This document shows, piece after piece, positions 8,149 through 16,956 of a DNA stretch of 64,000 nucleotides (positions within the stretch are counted from its first letter, which is position 1; each line of letters begins with the position of its first letter). A program made the position numbers and the translations under genes. A model generated the notes under the pieces. It had not been told where the DNA came from. It ran no database searches and saw only the letters and a list, made by a program, of their open reading frames with translations. Origin of the DNA: Halopseudomonas pelagia CL-AP6 (GTDB taxonomy: Bacteria; Pseudomonadota; Gammaproteobacteria; Pseudomonadales; Pseudomonadaceae); NCBI RefSeq assembly GCF_000410875.1, contig NZ_AROI01000011.1, forward strand, positions 1-64,000, in the 5' to 3' direction.

Positions 8149-9287
8149 TGGCAGAACAATCGGATAGCGGTCAGGACAAAAGCGAAGACCCCACGGAGAA
8201 ACGCCTCAAGGAATCCCGTGACAAGGGCCAGATTGCGCGCTCCAAGGAGCTCAATACGCTGGCGGTGGTGATGGTCTCCGCAGCCGGTTTGATCATGCTC
8301 GGGCCGGAAATGGGCCAGCGTCTGCTTGATCTGATGCGCTTCAACTTCAGTATTGAGCGTGAAGCACTGTATTCAACCGATACCATGGGCTTGCAGTTAT
8401 TGGCCTCGGTGGGTATTGGCCTGGACGTGATCGGGCCACTGTTTTTCATGCTGTTGATCGCTGCCTTGGTCGGACCGATTTTGCTCGGAGGCTGGTTGCT
8501 CAGTGCCAAGTCGATGGCGCCCAAGTTCTCGCGGATGAATCCGTTTGCCGGGCTCAAGCGCATGTTTTCCGTCAAGGCGCTGGTGGAACTGCTCAAAGCG
8601 CTGGCGAAATTTCTAGTGGTGTTGGTCACGGCACTGACCGTGCTCAATCTGTTCCAGGATCAAATGCTCACCCTGGACCGGCAGCCGCTGCCGGATGCGA
8701 TTGCGCACAGTGGCAAGATTATTGGCACAGCATTGCTGATCCTGGCCTGCTCACTGATCCTTATCGCTGCGGTGGATATCCCGTTTCAGCTCTGGGATAA
8801 CAAGCAAAAAATGAAAATGACCAAGCAGGAGGTCAAGGACGAATACAAGGACTCCGAGGGCAAGCCCGAGGTCAAATCTCGCATTCGGCAATTGCAGCGC
8901 GAGATGGCCGAGCGGCGCATGATGGGTGAAGTGCCCAAGGCCGATGTAGTCATCACCAACCCGACGCATTTTGCGGTGGCGTTGAAGTACGATCCGATCA
9001 AATCGGGTGCGCCGATTGTTATCGCCAAAGGGGCTGATTTTACCGCACTGCGCATCCGGGAAGTGGCGGCCGAGCACGATATCATCGTGCTGGAGTCGCC
9101 TCCTCTGGCGCGGGCGGTGTTCTACAGCACCGAGTTGGATCAACAGATCCCCGCGGGGCTGTATCTGGCGGTGGCGCAGGTACTGGCCTACGTGTTCCAG
9201 CTGCGTCAGTACCGGGCAGGGCAGGGCAAGCGCCCTGGGCCCATGCCCAAACCTGATATTCCAGAGGATTTGCGCAAGGATGAGTAA
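8148..9287 (+). CDS. flhB: Flagellar export switch protein FlhB
   Basis: 379 aa. The N-terminus DPTEKRLKESRDKGQIARSKE is characteristic, followed by four membrane helices. The autocleavage site NPTH lies at residues 271-274, inside the cytoplasmic domain that switches from rod/hook to filament export after interaction with FliK. It is the last gene of the fliL operon here. flhA, which usually lies a few genes downstream in pseudomonads, does not follow within this window. Confidence 0.98.
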   Translation: MAEQSDSGQDKSEDPTEKRLKESRDKGQIARSKELNTLAVVMVSAAGLIMLGPEMGQRLLDLMRFNFSIEREALYSTDTMGLQLLASVGIGLDVIGPLFFMLLIAALVGPILLGGWLLSAKSMAPKFSRMNPFAGLKRMFSVKALVELLKALAKFLVVLVTALTVLNLFQDQMLTLDRQPLPDAIAHSGKIIGTALLILACSLILIAAVDIPFQLWDNKQKMKMTKQEVKDEYKDSEGKPEVKSRIRQLQREMAERRMMGEVPKADVVITNPTHFAVALKYDPIKSGAPIVIAKGADFTALRIREVAAEHDIIVLESPPLARAVFYSTELDQQIPAGLYLAVAQVLAYVFQLRQYRAGQGKRPGPMPKPDIPEDLRKDE

Positions 9288-9353
9288 GCGCTTGTCTTCG
9301 CGCCTGGCCTTGTTGGCCGCATAGGCGAGCCTTGACGGCCAGATAGTCACGCT

Positions 9354-9488
9354 TCAATTGGTAACCATCTTGGTGCTCGACGGGATGGCGCCGATGCTGC
9401 TCACGCCCTGGCCGGCACACAGCAGAATCAGCCCGTCGACACTGGCGTCAACGGCCTTTGCAGGTTCGCCACGGCGATGAAAAATAAG
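9354..9488 (-). pseudogene. Possible 3' remnant of a nitronate monooxygenase-like gene
   Basis: Read on the minus strand, 9488 to 9354 gives about 43 codons after a TAG stop and before a TGA, with no start codon. The segment contains VDGLILLCAGQGVSSIGAIP, which resembles the C-terminal AGQG region of nitronate monooxygenase/2-nitropropane dioxygenase family proteins. It lies in the 240-bp gap between flhB and the SIMPL gene. The family assignment is from memory of that motif and is tentative. Confidence 0.3.
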
Positions 9489-9528
9489 CTACATTAGGGT
9501 TCTTTCTTCCTGCTTCAGGAGCAGCGAT

Positions 9529-10242
9529 ATGCGCAGTTCACGGTTTTCCGGTTTGTCGATCATCGCCGCAGCGCTGATTGCATTATCTCTGGCTTTTATG
9601 GCGATCAGTATCAAGGCCGGGCTATTGCAGTTTCGTGATGCGGATCGGGTGGTCAGCGTAAAGGGCTTGGCAGAGCGTACAGTCGAGGCGGATCTGGCGC
9701 TGTGGCCGATCAATTTCTCGGTCGCAGGTAACTCGCTCGACCAACTACAAACCGATATTGAAGCGCAGCAGAGCCTGATTCGTTCCTTCCTGCTGCTCAA
9801 AGGGTTTGTTGAAGAGGATATCCAGCTATCGATGCCCAAGATCACCGACCAGCATGCGAATGTCTACGGTCAGACCTTACCTCCTGAGCGCTACCGGGCA
9901 GAAGTCACTGTGCTGGTTCGTACCGAAGACGTGGAGCGGGTTAAAACGGGTATGCAGATGGTCGGTGAATTGGTCAAGTCTGGCGTTGCGCTAACCCAGA
10001 GCTATGAGTTCCAACCGCGCTTTATCTTTACTCAGTTGGAATCGATCAAGCCGGAGATGATAGCCCACGCTACCCGCGATGCGCGTGCGGCCGCCGACCA
10101 GTTCGCCCGGGACGCGCAAGCTGAGGTCGGGAGTATTCGCCGGGCTTCGCAGGGCTACTTCTCGATTGAGGATGTCGACGCCTTTACGCCAGAGATCAAG
10201 CGCGTGCGCGTGGTCACCAGCGTGGACTATATCCTGCGTTAA
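9529..10242 (+). CDS. SIMPL (DUF541) domain protein
   Basis: 237 aa with an N-terminal membrane anchor or signal segment (about residues 8-28), then a SIMPL/DUF541 fold: VVSVKGLAERTVEADLALWPINF opens the domain and VRVVTSVDYILR closes it. The family is periplasmic or membrane-anchored; its function is poorly defined (some members are linked to oxidative stress). AGGAG lies 7-8 nt before the ATG. Its end overlaps the convergent 126-aa gene by 4 bp. Confidence 0.85.
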   Translation: MRSSRFSGLSIIAAALIALSLAFMAISIKAGLLQFRDADRVVSVKGLAERTVEADLALWPINFSVAGNSLDQLQTDIEAQQSLIRSFLLLKGFVEEDIQLSMPKITDQHANVYGQTLPPERYRAEVTVLVRTEDVERVKTGMQMVGELVKSGVALTQSYEFQPRFIFTQLESIKPEMIAHATRDARAAADQFARDAQAEVGSIRRASQGYFSIEDVDAFTPEIKRVRVVTSVDYILR

Positions 10243-10619
10243 TCTATGGTTTGAATGACAAAGGGGGTGAATACCTCACCCTCGACTTCCTGCGCCTCAC
10301 CCAGCACACAGATCACGCGATCGACCAGCACGGCCTCCGGCAGGCTGACGTGGAAGGGTGGCTGCTGGCCGTTCACTTGGGCGACGAATTGCTGCTGCGC
10401 GTCAGGCTCCAGGCGCGCAAGAATTTGCAACAGCATATCCTGATCAAAATCCAGGGACAGGGCATGCAACTGCTGATCCTCGCCCCACGGCACCTCAAAC
10501 AGGGTGGTGCACAGCTCGTTGCTGACAAAATCGATATCGCTGAAGCGTATCTGCAGAAATTCGACCGCGCTGTCTGCTGCGGATGACTGCTGGTAAACGG
10601 TGCCGAGATCTGGATTCAT
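10239..10619 (-). CDS. Hypothetical protein, 126 aa
   Basis: An acidic, soluble-looking protein without a recognised motif or signal peptide. It starts MNPDLGTVYQ and ends FVIQTID. It is convergent to the SIMPL gene (4-bp overlap) and divergent from the Zur-controlled gene. No strong ribosome site is seen before the ATG. The codon use and balanced amino-acid content favour a real gene over the opposite-strand frame at 10251-10586. Confidence 0.6.
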   Translation of the reverse strand: MNPDLGTVYQQSSAADSAVEFLQIRFSDIDFVSNELCTTLFEVPWGEDQQLHALSLDFDQDMLLQILARLEPDAQQQFVAQVNGQQPPFHVSLPEAVLVDRVICVLGEAQEVEGEVFTPFVIQTID

Positions 10620-10694
10620 AGTCGACCATGGTGGCGAAGTGGAGCAACTATTTTAGCAGTTGCAATGATGCAGCATCACATTCTCCTTATCTAT

Positions 10695-10719
10695 TTTATT
10701 GTTATGTTATAACAATAAA
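10695..10719 (+). promoter_or_regulatory. Zur box upstream of the COG0523 GTPase gene
   Basis: A perfect 11-bp inverted repeat (TTTATTGTTAT at 10695-10705 and ATAACAATAAA at 10709-10719) around GTT. The core TGTTATGTTATAACA differs at one position from the gamma-proteobacterial Zur consensus TGTTATANTATAACA. It lies 56 bp before the ATG, a position suitable for zinc-dependent repression. The regulator assignment is inferred from the consensus and from the genes controlled. Confidence 0.8.
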
Positions 10720-10774
10720 GCTACGATAACGTTTCCCGTGATTATTGCCCACATCCTCTCCACCAGGAGCCCCT

Positions 10775-11989
10775 ATGTCATCTGCTGCTGCACTGCTACC
10801 TGTCACTGTTCTGTCCGGATTCCTCGGCGCCGGCAAGAGTACCCTCCTCAACCAGATATTGCGTAACCGCGACAATCTCCGCGTAGCGGTGATCGTCAAT
10901 GACATGAGCGAGATCAATATTGACGCCAGCGAGGTGCAGCGCGATGTCACGCTCAATCGCGCTGAGGAGCGGTTGGTGGAAATGAGTAACGGCTGTATTT
11001 GCTGCACCCTGCGGGAGGATCTGTTGGAGGAAGTAGCCCGATTGGCTGAGGAAGGCCGTTTTGACTACCTGTTGATCGAATCCACCGGAATCTCCGAGCC
11101 GATGCCCGTAGCGGAAACCTTCACCTTCCGCGATGAGCAAGGGCGCAGCCTGTCAGACTTGGCGCGCCTGGATACGATGGTCACCGTGGTGGATGGGGTG
11201 AATTTTCTGATCGATTTTCAGGCTGCCGAGAGCCTGGCCAGTCGGGGCGAAACGCTGGGTGATGAAGATGAGCGCTCGATCACCGATCTATTGATTGAGC
11301 AGGTCGAGTTTGCTGACGTACTGCTGGTCAGCAAGATGGACCTGATCTCGACTGATCAGCGTGAGGAATTGATGGCGATCTTGCGTGGCTTGAACGCTGA
11401 GGCGGAAGTGATCCCGATGGTCATGGGTCAGGTGCCACTGGAGAAGCTGCTCAACACCGGCCGTTTCAGCTTCGAAAAGGCCTCCATGGCCCCAGGCTGG
11501 TTGAAAGAAATGCGTGGTGAGCATGTGCCGGAAACCGAGGAGTACGGTATTGCCGCAGATACCTATCAGGCGCGCAGACCTTTTCATCCGCAGCGCTTTT
11601 TCAGTTTCCTTAACCGTACCTGGGAGAATGGCCGGCTGCTGCGCTCCAAAGGCTTCTTCTGGCTGGCCACGAGGCCGCTGGAGGCTGGTAGCTGGTCGCA
11701 AGCGGGCGGTTTGATGCGCTACAGCTATGCCGGTCGCTGGTGGCGCTCAGTGCCAAAAGCGCATTGGCCAGGCGAAGGTGAGGGGTTGGAGGCGATCATG
11801 GCTAACTGGGATCCGCAGACCGGTGACTGCCGGCAGGAGCTGGTATTTATCGGCCAGCATATTGATTTTGCCAGGCTGGCGCGGGAATTGGATGCCTGTC
11901 TTTTGACTGACGCGGAAATGCTAGGCGGCGCAGAGGCTTGGCAAGCACTGCCTGATCCTTTCGGCCCCTGGACGGAGGAGGCGGCCTGA
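10775..11989 (+). CDS. COG0523 (CobW/YjiA-type) GTP-binding zinc metallochaperone
   Basis: 404 aa. Walker A GFLGAGKSTLL at about residues 14-24, the metal-binding CxCC motif in SNGCICCTLRED, ESTGISEP and SKMD (NKxD-like) mark the G3E GTPase domain; a CobW C-terminal domain follows. Zur-controlled members (ZigA, YeiR, ZagA type) deliver zinc during starvation. I chose the ATG at 10775, 5 nt after AGGAG (10765-10769), rather than an in-frame TTG at 10745. It is the first gene of a two-gene operon with DUF1826. Confidence 0.93.
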   Translation: MSSAAALLPVTVLSGFLGAGKSTLLNQILRNRDNLRVAVIVNDMSEINIDASEVQRDVTLNRAEERLVEMSNGCICCTLREDLLEEVARLAEEGRFDYLLIESTGISEPMPVAETFTFRDEQGRSLSDLARLDTMVTVVDGVNFLIDFQAAESLASRGETLGDEDERSITDLLIEQVEFADVLLVSKMDLISTDQREELMAILRGLNAEAEVIPMVMGQVPLEKLLNTGRFSFEKASMAPGWLKEMRGEHVPETEEYGIAADTYQARRPFHPQRFFSFLNRTWENGRLLRSKGFFWLATRPLEAGSWSQAGGLMRYSYAGRWWRSVPKAHWPGEGEGLEAIMANWDPQTGDCRQELVFIGQHIDFARLARELDACLLTDAEMLGGAEAWQALPDPFGPWTEEAA

Positions 11990-12642
11990 TGTTGGCTCGT
12001 GCTATGCCCGCAACGCCCTGCCAGGTAGCAGGGACAGAGGTCGAGACCTTGCTCGATATTCTGCGCGATGAGGTGAACCTGGCGGTCTGGCAACGCCAGC
12101 TGGATCCTGCAGTGCTGCATTTCGCTCAGGCTGTGCTGGCGTCCGGCAGCGTACTGGCTGAGATCTATACATGGACGCAGGAGGATCCGCAAGCAGCCGA
12201 TAAGGTCAAGCTGCCGGGTTTTGCTCAGCTGGTAGCCGGGGTGCCCGGATACGCCCAATTTATCGCAGATATTGCTTACCTTGTTAGCCTGTTTGCATGT
12301 CTGCTGGATGCGCGCACGGTGGGTGTGCGATTGCGCACGCTGGATAAGGCCATGTGCCCCCGCTGGCATGTCGACAAGGTGCCGGTAAGGCTGGTTACCA
12401 GCTACGCCGGTCCAGGATCGGAGTGGTTGTCAGAGCAGGACTCGCCGCGTCAGCAACTGGGCGGCCCGGCTGTTGACCCCTATATGAAGGATGATGCAGC
12501 GCATGCGCTGGCTTGCGCGGAGGTGGCGCTGCTCAAGGGCGAACGTTGGCAAGGCAACGAAGGCCGCGGCCTGGTACACCGCTCGCCGGGCCTTCCGGCT
12601 GGGCAGCGGCGACTGTTGCTGACCCTGGACTGGCTCGACTGA
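11989..12642 (+). CDS. DUF1826 domain protein, likely zinc-starvation response
   Basis: 217 aa. It overlaps the COG0523 stop by 1 bp (TGATG), so it is translationally coupled and under the same Zur box. The conserved block CPRWHVDKVPVRLVTSY at about residues 124-140 and a late LVHRSP near residue 196 are visible. The spacing of HxD and a distal His resembles an Fe(II)/2-oxoglutarate-oxygenase facial triad, but this is inference and no function is established for the family. No signal peptide is seen. Confidence 0.85.
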   Translation: MLARAMPATPCQVAGTEVETLLDILRDEVNLAVWQRQLDPAVLHFAQAVLASGSVLAEIYTWTQEDPQAADKVKLPGFAQLVAGVPGYAQFIADIAYLVSLFACLLDARTVGVRLRTLDKAMCPRWHVDKVPVRLVTSYAGPGSEWLSEQDSPRQQLGGPAVDPYMKDDAAHALACAEVALLKGERWQGNEGRGLVHRSPGLPAGQRRLLLTLDWLD

Positions 12643-12727
12643 GCGGATCATTGAGAGCGCAGTTTCCCGCTGACAGAGGAGCGGTAGCACTCTAGAATGT
12701 CGGCTTTATTCGATCGAGTAGCCTTAC

Positions 12728-13603
12728 ATGCAGTTGCTACCCTGGCACCATACCACGACCGCAGGATTCGTCATGCGCGGTTGGCACACGCCCGTCTCGG
12801 GCAAGCCGCTGCTGCACTTCCTGCATGGCAATGGGTTCTGCACGCGCACCTATGAGCCGCTGCTGGCGTTACTGGCGGAGCATTTCGATCTCTGGTTGTG
12901 TGATCTGCAAGGCCACGGCGAGAGTGATCACGGTGGCCCTTTTCTTGGTTGGAATCGCAACGCCGAACTGGCTGTGGAAGCCTTCGAGGCAGGCCGTCAG
13001 CGCTTTGCGGACGTGCCCCGATTTGCCTGCGGCCACAGTTTTGGCGGTGTGCTGACCAGCCTGATTCTGGCGGCCCATCCGGGCCTGTTCGAACGTGCGG
13101 TATTGCTTGATCCGGTGCTGTTTCCGCTGAGCCTGATTCAGTTGCGCACCAGCTTGAGTCTGCTCGGCGTGCGCCGTAATCCGATGGCCGAAGGTGCCAA
13201 GGCGCGGCGGCATCATTGGCCTGATCGGGAAACCGCCTTTGGCGCACTGCATAATCGCGGCATATTTCGTGGTTGGGAGGAGCCGGCGTTCCGCGCGCAT
13301 ATCGATCATGCGCTGAAGGATCACCATGAGCATGGGGTTGAACTCAAATGCCGGCCCAGTCGTGAGGCAGAGGTGTTCGAGACCATGCCCAGGCGCCTGT
13401 GGCCTGCGCTCAAGCGCATCAGGATGCCGACCTTGCTTGTTCACGGCGACAAGACCTATCCCTTTGTACGGCAGTCGACCCAGCGCCTGGCGGCGATTAA
13501 TCCGCAGGTCAGCACGACCTCCACGCCCGGCGGACACTGTTTTATGCAGGAAGACTCGGCGCGCAGTGCCGCTTTGGTTCGTGGTTTTTTACTCGGCGGT
13601 TAG
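12728..13603 (+). CDS. Alpha/beta hydrolase
   Basis: 291 aa. The oxyanion motif HGNGFCTRTYEP (about residues 36-47), nucleophile elbow GHSFGG (about 101-106, Ser), a late Asp in VHGDKTYPF and His in GGHCF complete the triad of a serine hydrolase. No lid subtype or substrate is evident. It follows the zinc operon after 85 bp and ends at a bidirectional terminator shared with the ectoine operon. Confidence 0.88.
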   Translation: MQLLPWHHTTTAGFVMRGWHTPVSGKPLLHFLHGNGFCTRTYEPLLALLAEHFDLWLCDLQGHGESDHGGPFLGWNRNAELAVEAFEAGRQRFADVPRFACGHSFGGVLTSLILAAHPGLFERAVLLDPVLFPLSLIQLRTSLSLLGVRRNPMAEGAKARRHHWPDRETAFGALHNRGIFRGWEEPAFRAHIDHALKDHHEHGVELKCRPSREAEVFETMPRRLWPALKRIRMPTLLVHGDKTYPFVRQSTQRLAAINPQVSTTSTPGGHCFMQEDSARSAALVRGFLLGG

Positions 13604-13614
13604 AGCCGGACAAC

Positions 13615-13653
13615 AAAAAAGCAGGCGGTCGTTGAAGGCGCGCCTGCTTTTTT
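13615..13653. terminator. Bidirectional rho-independent terminator
   Basis: GCAGGCG (13621-13627) pairs with CGCCTGC (13641-13647) over a 13-nt loop. The stem is flanked by six A before and six T after, so it can stop both the alpha/beta hydrolase transcript and the convergent ectABC-ask transcript. Confidence 0.92.
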
Positions 13654-13686
13654 GACTACCTACCTAGTAATCCCAGGGTCATCCGC

Positions 13687-15117
13687 TCAGGCAGCGGCAA
13701 TCACGTCGCCGTGATTTTCCGGCTCAATCAGCGCCTGGTGCAGGGCCGCCACTGCAGCGTCGTAATCTTCTTCCTTGATAATGCACTGCATCTCCACCTG
13801 ACGAATCGACTGGTGGATGGCCTGGATGCTGATGTCGGCACTGGCCAGGGCCGCAACGGTCTTGGCCAGAATGCCCTTGACCTTGAGGTCCGAGCCGATC
13901 GCCGAGACGATGGCGATGTTGTGCACATGCACCTCAGCCATCGGGTACTTTTCCTCGATCAGCCGTGCCGCGCGGTTGATCATCTTGCGCGAGCCCGAGG
14001 CATAGTAGGTGATGCTGTTGGCGTCGGAATCCTTGTTCACCACATACAGCTTGAGCTGTTTGAGCAGCTTGGTGATCTCGATGTCGTAGCCCACATCGCC
14101 GAGCATTTCCTGGTCGAAGACTTCCAGACCAAATACGTCCTTGCGACCGGCGATGATCTCTACACAGGGCTTTTCGCTGCAGTAATCCTGGCTGATCAGG
14201 GTGCCGGCGTGGTCCGGCTCGAAGGCATTCTTGATGCGCAGCTGAATGCCAGCGCGGCGCAAAGTCCGTGCGGCCTTGGGGTGAATGGCTTCCATCCCCA
14301 GGTTGGACAGCTGGTCGGCCACGTCATAGTTGGTGCGGCCGATGGTTACCACGTTATCCAGACCGACCAGATTCGGATCAGCACTGGAGAGGTGGTATTC
14401 CTTGTGGATGATCGCTTCCCGGGCACTGGTGGTCGCGGCGATTTGGGCGAAGGTAATTTCGCTGTAGCCGCGATCGAAGGTATTCATCAAGCCTTCGCTG
14501 CAATGCGTGTATCCAGTGGCAACCACCAACTCCTTGCTCAGGTCGATGCCGTCGAAGCTGTCTTTGATCATGTCCTGGAAGGTTTTGGGTGCGGGCTGAT
14601 TCCAGCCGGTCAAATCCACCAGGCGGGCATTGGCGCCATGCTTCTTCAGCGCTAATACGGTATTGAAGGCGCTATGCGCTTCACCCAGGGAGGCGAGCAT
14701 TTCGCGCACCTTCATCAGGTGTTCGGTCAGCTGAAAATGGCCATAGGTGCACAGTTGCTGGAGGCTGAGCATGCAGTCGCGTACGTCACTGAAACGTCCT
14801 TCGATAAAGCGGTCTGCGGCCTGACGCTCATACTCGCCGCTGAACAGCTCGGCGTTTTTGCCGCGCATGGCGTCCAGTACCGCATCCAGCGCATCCAGCC
14901 AGGCGTCTTCGTTTTGCGCATCGGCAAAACGCTCGTACACACCGGGGTCACCGGACTTTTTGTGTTCGAGCAGCATATTGGTCATGCCGCCATAGGCGGA
15001 GACCACGAATACACGGTTATAGAGTTCGGTCTGCTTGCGCTGGCCGATAAACAGGGTGTCGAGTACTTCATCGAAGCGGCTCATCGAGGTGCCGCCAATC
15101 TTTTCTACGGTATGCAT
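13687..15117 (-). CDS. ask: Aspartate kinase, ectoine-operon type (Ask_Ect)
   Basis: 476 aa. It phosphorylates aspartate and supplies aspartate semialdehyde to EctB. The kinase N-terminus VEKIGGTSMSRFDEVLD and the C-terminal ACT region (VKGILAKTVAALASADISI) mark the specialised Ask_Ect clade found within ectoine operons; such copies are usually little feedback-inhibited. I prefer the ATG at 15117 (MHTVEKIGG) over an in-frame ATG at 15156, since family members begin near this point. It is the last gene of the operon, 130 bp after ectC. Confidence 0.95.
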   Translation of the reverse strand: MHTVEKIGGTSMSRFDEVLDTLFIGQRKQTELYNRVFVVSAYGGMTNMLLEHKKSGDPGVYERFADAQNEDAWLDALDAVLDAMRGKNAELFSGEYERQAADRFIEGRFSDVRDCMLSLQQLCTYGHFQLTEHLMKVREMLASLGEAHSAFNTVLALKKHGANARLVDLTGWNQPAPKTFQDMIKDSFDGIDLSKELVVATGYTHCSEGLMNTFDRGYSEITFAQIAATTSAREAIIHKEYHLSSADPNLVGLDNVVTIGRTNYDVADQLSNLGMEAIHPKAARTLRRAGIQLRIKNAFEPDHAGTLISQDYCSEKPCVEIIAGRKDVFGLEVFDQEMLGDVGYDIEITKLLKQLKLYVVNKDSDANSITYYASGSRKMINRAARLIEEKYPMAEVHVHNIAIVSAIGSDLKVKGILAKTVAALASADISIQAIHQSIRQVEMQCIIKEEDYDAAVAALHQALIEPENHGDVIAAA

Positions 15118-15247
15118 AATCTCAGGTGTCTGTCGTTGGTGAATGTTGCCGACCATCCTGATTCTGGGGCGGCATGACTTCTGGCCAACGGCTCTAGCCG
15201 CTGATGCTGGTCGAGTGCGGGTGCGCTCCCGACCAGCAGGCTGGTAC

Positions 15248-15637
15248 TCAGGTAGCGTCTACGGGGTACACACCGTCCGCATCGTGTACTTCCTTGCCGC
15301 TCAGTGGCGGGTTGAAGACGCAAGCCATTTTCATGTCTTCGCTGCCGCCGCGCAGCATATGGTCATCATGCTGGTCGAGAATATACAGCGTGCCCGGCTC
15401 GATCTTGTAGACCTTGCCATCAGCCAGGGTCTCGATCTCGCCATTGCCGCTCATGCAGTACACCGACTCAAGATGGTTTTTGTACCAGATGTGCGTCTCG
15501 GTATTGGCGTAGATGGTGGTGATGTGAAAGGAAAAGCCCATCTTGTCGTCTTTCAACAACATGCGGGTGCTTTCCCAGTTCTGGGAGACGACGCGTCGTT
15601 CGGATGCTTCGCAATCCTTCAATGTACGTACGATCAT
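15248..15637 (-). CDS. ectC: L-ectoine synthase EctC
   Basis: 129 aa cupin, the normal size. It cyclises N-gamma-acetyl-diaminobutyrate to ectoine. Typical features are the [16 protein letters not shown] start, the [24 protein letters not shown] block and [15 protein letters not shown], which carry the metal and substrate ligands. GAGGAGA precedes the ATG. It lies 12 bp after ectB. Confidence 0.98.
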   Translation of the reverse strand: MIVRTLKDCEASERRVVSQNWESTRMLLKDDKMGFSFHITTIYANTETHIWYKNHLESVYCMSGNGEIETLADGKVYKIEPGTLYILDQHDDHMLRGGSEDMKMACVFNPPLSGKEVHDADGVYPVDAT

Positions 15638-15649
15638 AGTGCGTTCTCC

Positions 15650-16936
15650 TCAGGAAGCCTGTTCGGCAGATTCTGCTTTCATTATCTTGGCAAAGGCGGC
15701 GTCCAGAATGGTCATGGCCTGGTCGATCTGTTCTTCGCTGATGGTCAGCGGAGCCAGACACTTGACCACCTGGCTGTGGTTGCCGCTGGTTTCGATCACC
15801 AGGCCGTGCTGGAAGGCTTCCTGGCAGATAGCCGAGGCTATTTCACCGTTGGGGCAGTTGATACCAACCATCATGCCACGACCCTTTACGAATAGGGAAT
15901 CGGGACCGTGCTTGCGGACGATCTTCTGCATGCGTTCCTTGACCATCTTGCCCTTGGCCTGAACGCTCTTGGCGAACTCGTCGGTGGTCCAGAAGTGCTC
16001 CATGGCGGCGGCGGCGGTAACAAAGGCGAGGTTGTTGCCTCTAAAAGTACCGTTGTGCTCACCCGGTTCCCACTGGTCCAGGTCGCGGCGGATGAGTACT
16101 AAAGCAAAGGGCAGACCATAGCCACTCAGCGACTTGGACAGGGTGATCATGTCCGGCTGAATACCCATGCCTTCAAAGCTGAAGAAGGTGCCAGTACGGC
16201 CACAGCCGGCCTGGATGTCATCGGCAATCAGCAGCATGCCGTGCTTGCGGCAGAGTTTCTGCAGCTTGCGCATCCACTCGGCTGATGCGGTATTCAAGCC
16301 GCCTTCGCCCTGTACGACTTCGACAATCACCGCGGCGGGCTTGTCGATACCGCTGCTCGGATCGCTGAGCATCTTGTCCATCATGGCGATGGTGTTGGCA
16401 CTGTCGCCGAAATAGTTGGCATAGGGCATGCGGCTGACGTCGGTCAGCGCCACGCCGGCGGCACCACGGTGATGCTGGTTGCCGGTGACGGCCAGGGCGC
16501 CGATGCTGCAGCCATGAAAGCCATTGGTGAAGCTGATCACATTGCTGCGGCCAGTGACCTTGCGCGCCAGTTTCAGCGCGGCTTCTACCGAGTTGGTTCC
16601 GGTCGGGCCGCTGAACTGGGTGACGTAATCGCCAAAGCCGCGGGGCTCGAGAATCACCCGGTGGAAGACTTCAAGGAAGTTTTCCTTGGCGCTGGAATAC
16701 ATGTCCAGACCGTGGGTGATGCCATCGTCGGAAATATAGTCGATCAGCGCTTTCTTCAGCACCGGATGGTTATGGCCGTAGTTCAGGGTGCCGGCACCGG
16801 CGAGAAAATCGATGTAGTGCTTGCCTTCGCTGGTGATCAGTTCCGCACCGCGAGCTTGTTTAAAGATCACGGGGAACGAGCGGCAATAGCTACGGATACC
16901 GGATTCATGTTTTTCGAACTGTTCGAAGTTGGTCAT
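15650..16936 (-). CDS. ectB: Diaminobutyrate-2-oxoglutarate transaminase EctB
   Basis: 428 aa class-III aminotransferase. It makes L-2,4-diaminobutyrate from aspartate semialdehyde with glutamate as amino donor, using PLP bound to the Lys in TLSKSLSGYGLP (about residue 270). The GPTGTNSVEAALKLAR phosphate-binding region and IADDIQAGCGRTG are clear. AGGAGA lies 6 nt before the ATG. ectA ends 20 bp upstream, so the genes are co-transcribed. Confidence 0.98.
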   Translation of the reverse strand: MTNFEQFEKHESGIRSYCRSFPVIFKQARGAELITSEGKHYIDFLAGAGTLNYGHNHPVLKKALIDYISDDGITHGLDMYSSAKENFLEVFHRVILEPRGFGDYVTQFSGPTGTNSVEAALKLARKVTGRSNVISFTNGFHGCSIGALAVTGNQHHRGAAGVALTDVSRMPYANYFGDSANTIAMMDKMLSDPSSGIDKPAAVIVEVVQGEGGLNTASAEWMRKLQKLCRKHGMLLIADDIQAGCGRTGTFFSFEGMGIQPDMITLSKSLSGYGLPFALVLIRRDLDQWEPGEHNGTFRGNNLAFVTAAAAMEHFWTTDEFAKSVQAKGKMVKERMQKIVRKHGPDSLFVKGRGMMVGINCPNGEIASAICQEAFQHGLVIETSGNHSQVVKCLAPLTISEEQIDQAMTILDAAFAKIMKAESAEQAS

Positions 16937-16956
16937 GTTGTCTCCTGGTTTCTAAA

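Noticed and set aside
10745..10774. TTG start for the COG0523 gene
   Set aside because: The ATG at 10775 has AGGAG 5 nt upstream; the TTG has none and lies close to the Zur box.
13711..14655. 314-aa plus-strand open frame opposite ask
   Set aside because: Shadow of the aspartate kinase gene; GC-rich third positions keep the opposite frame open.
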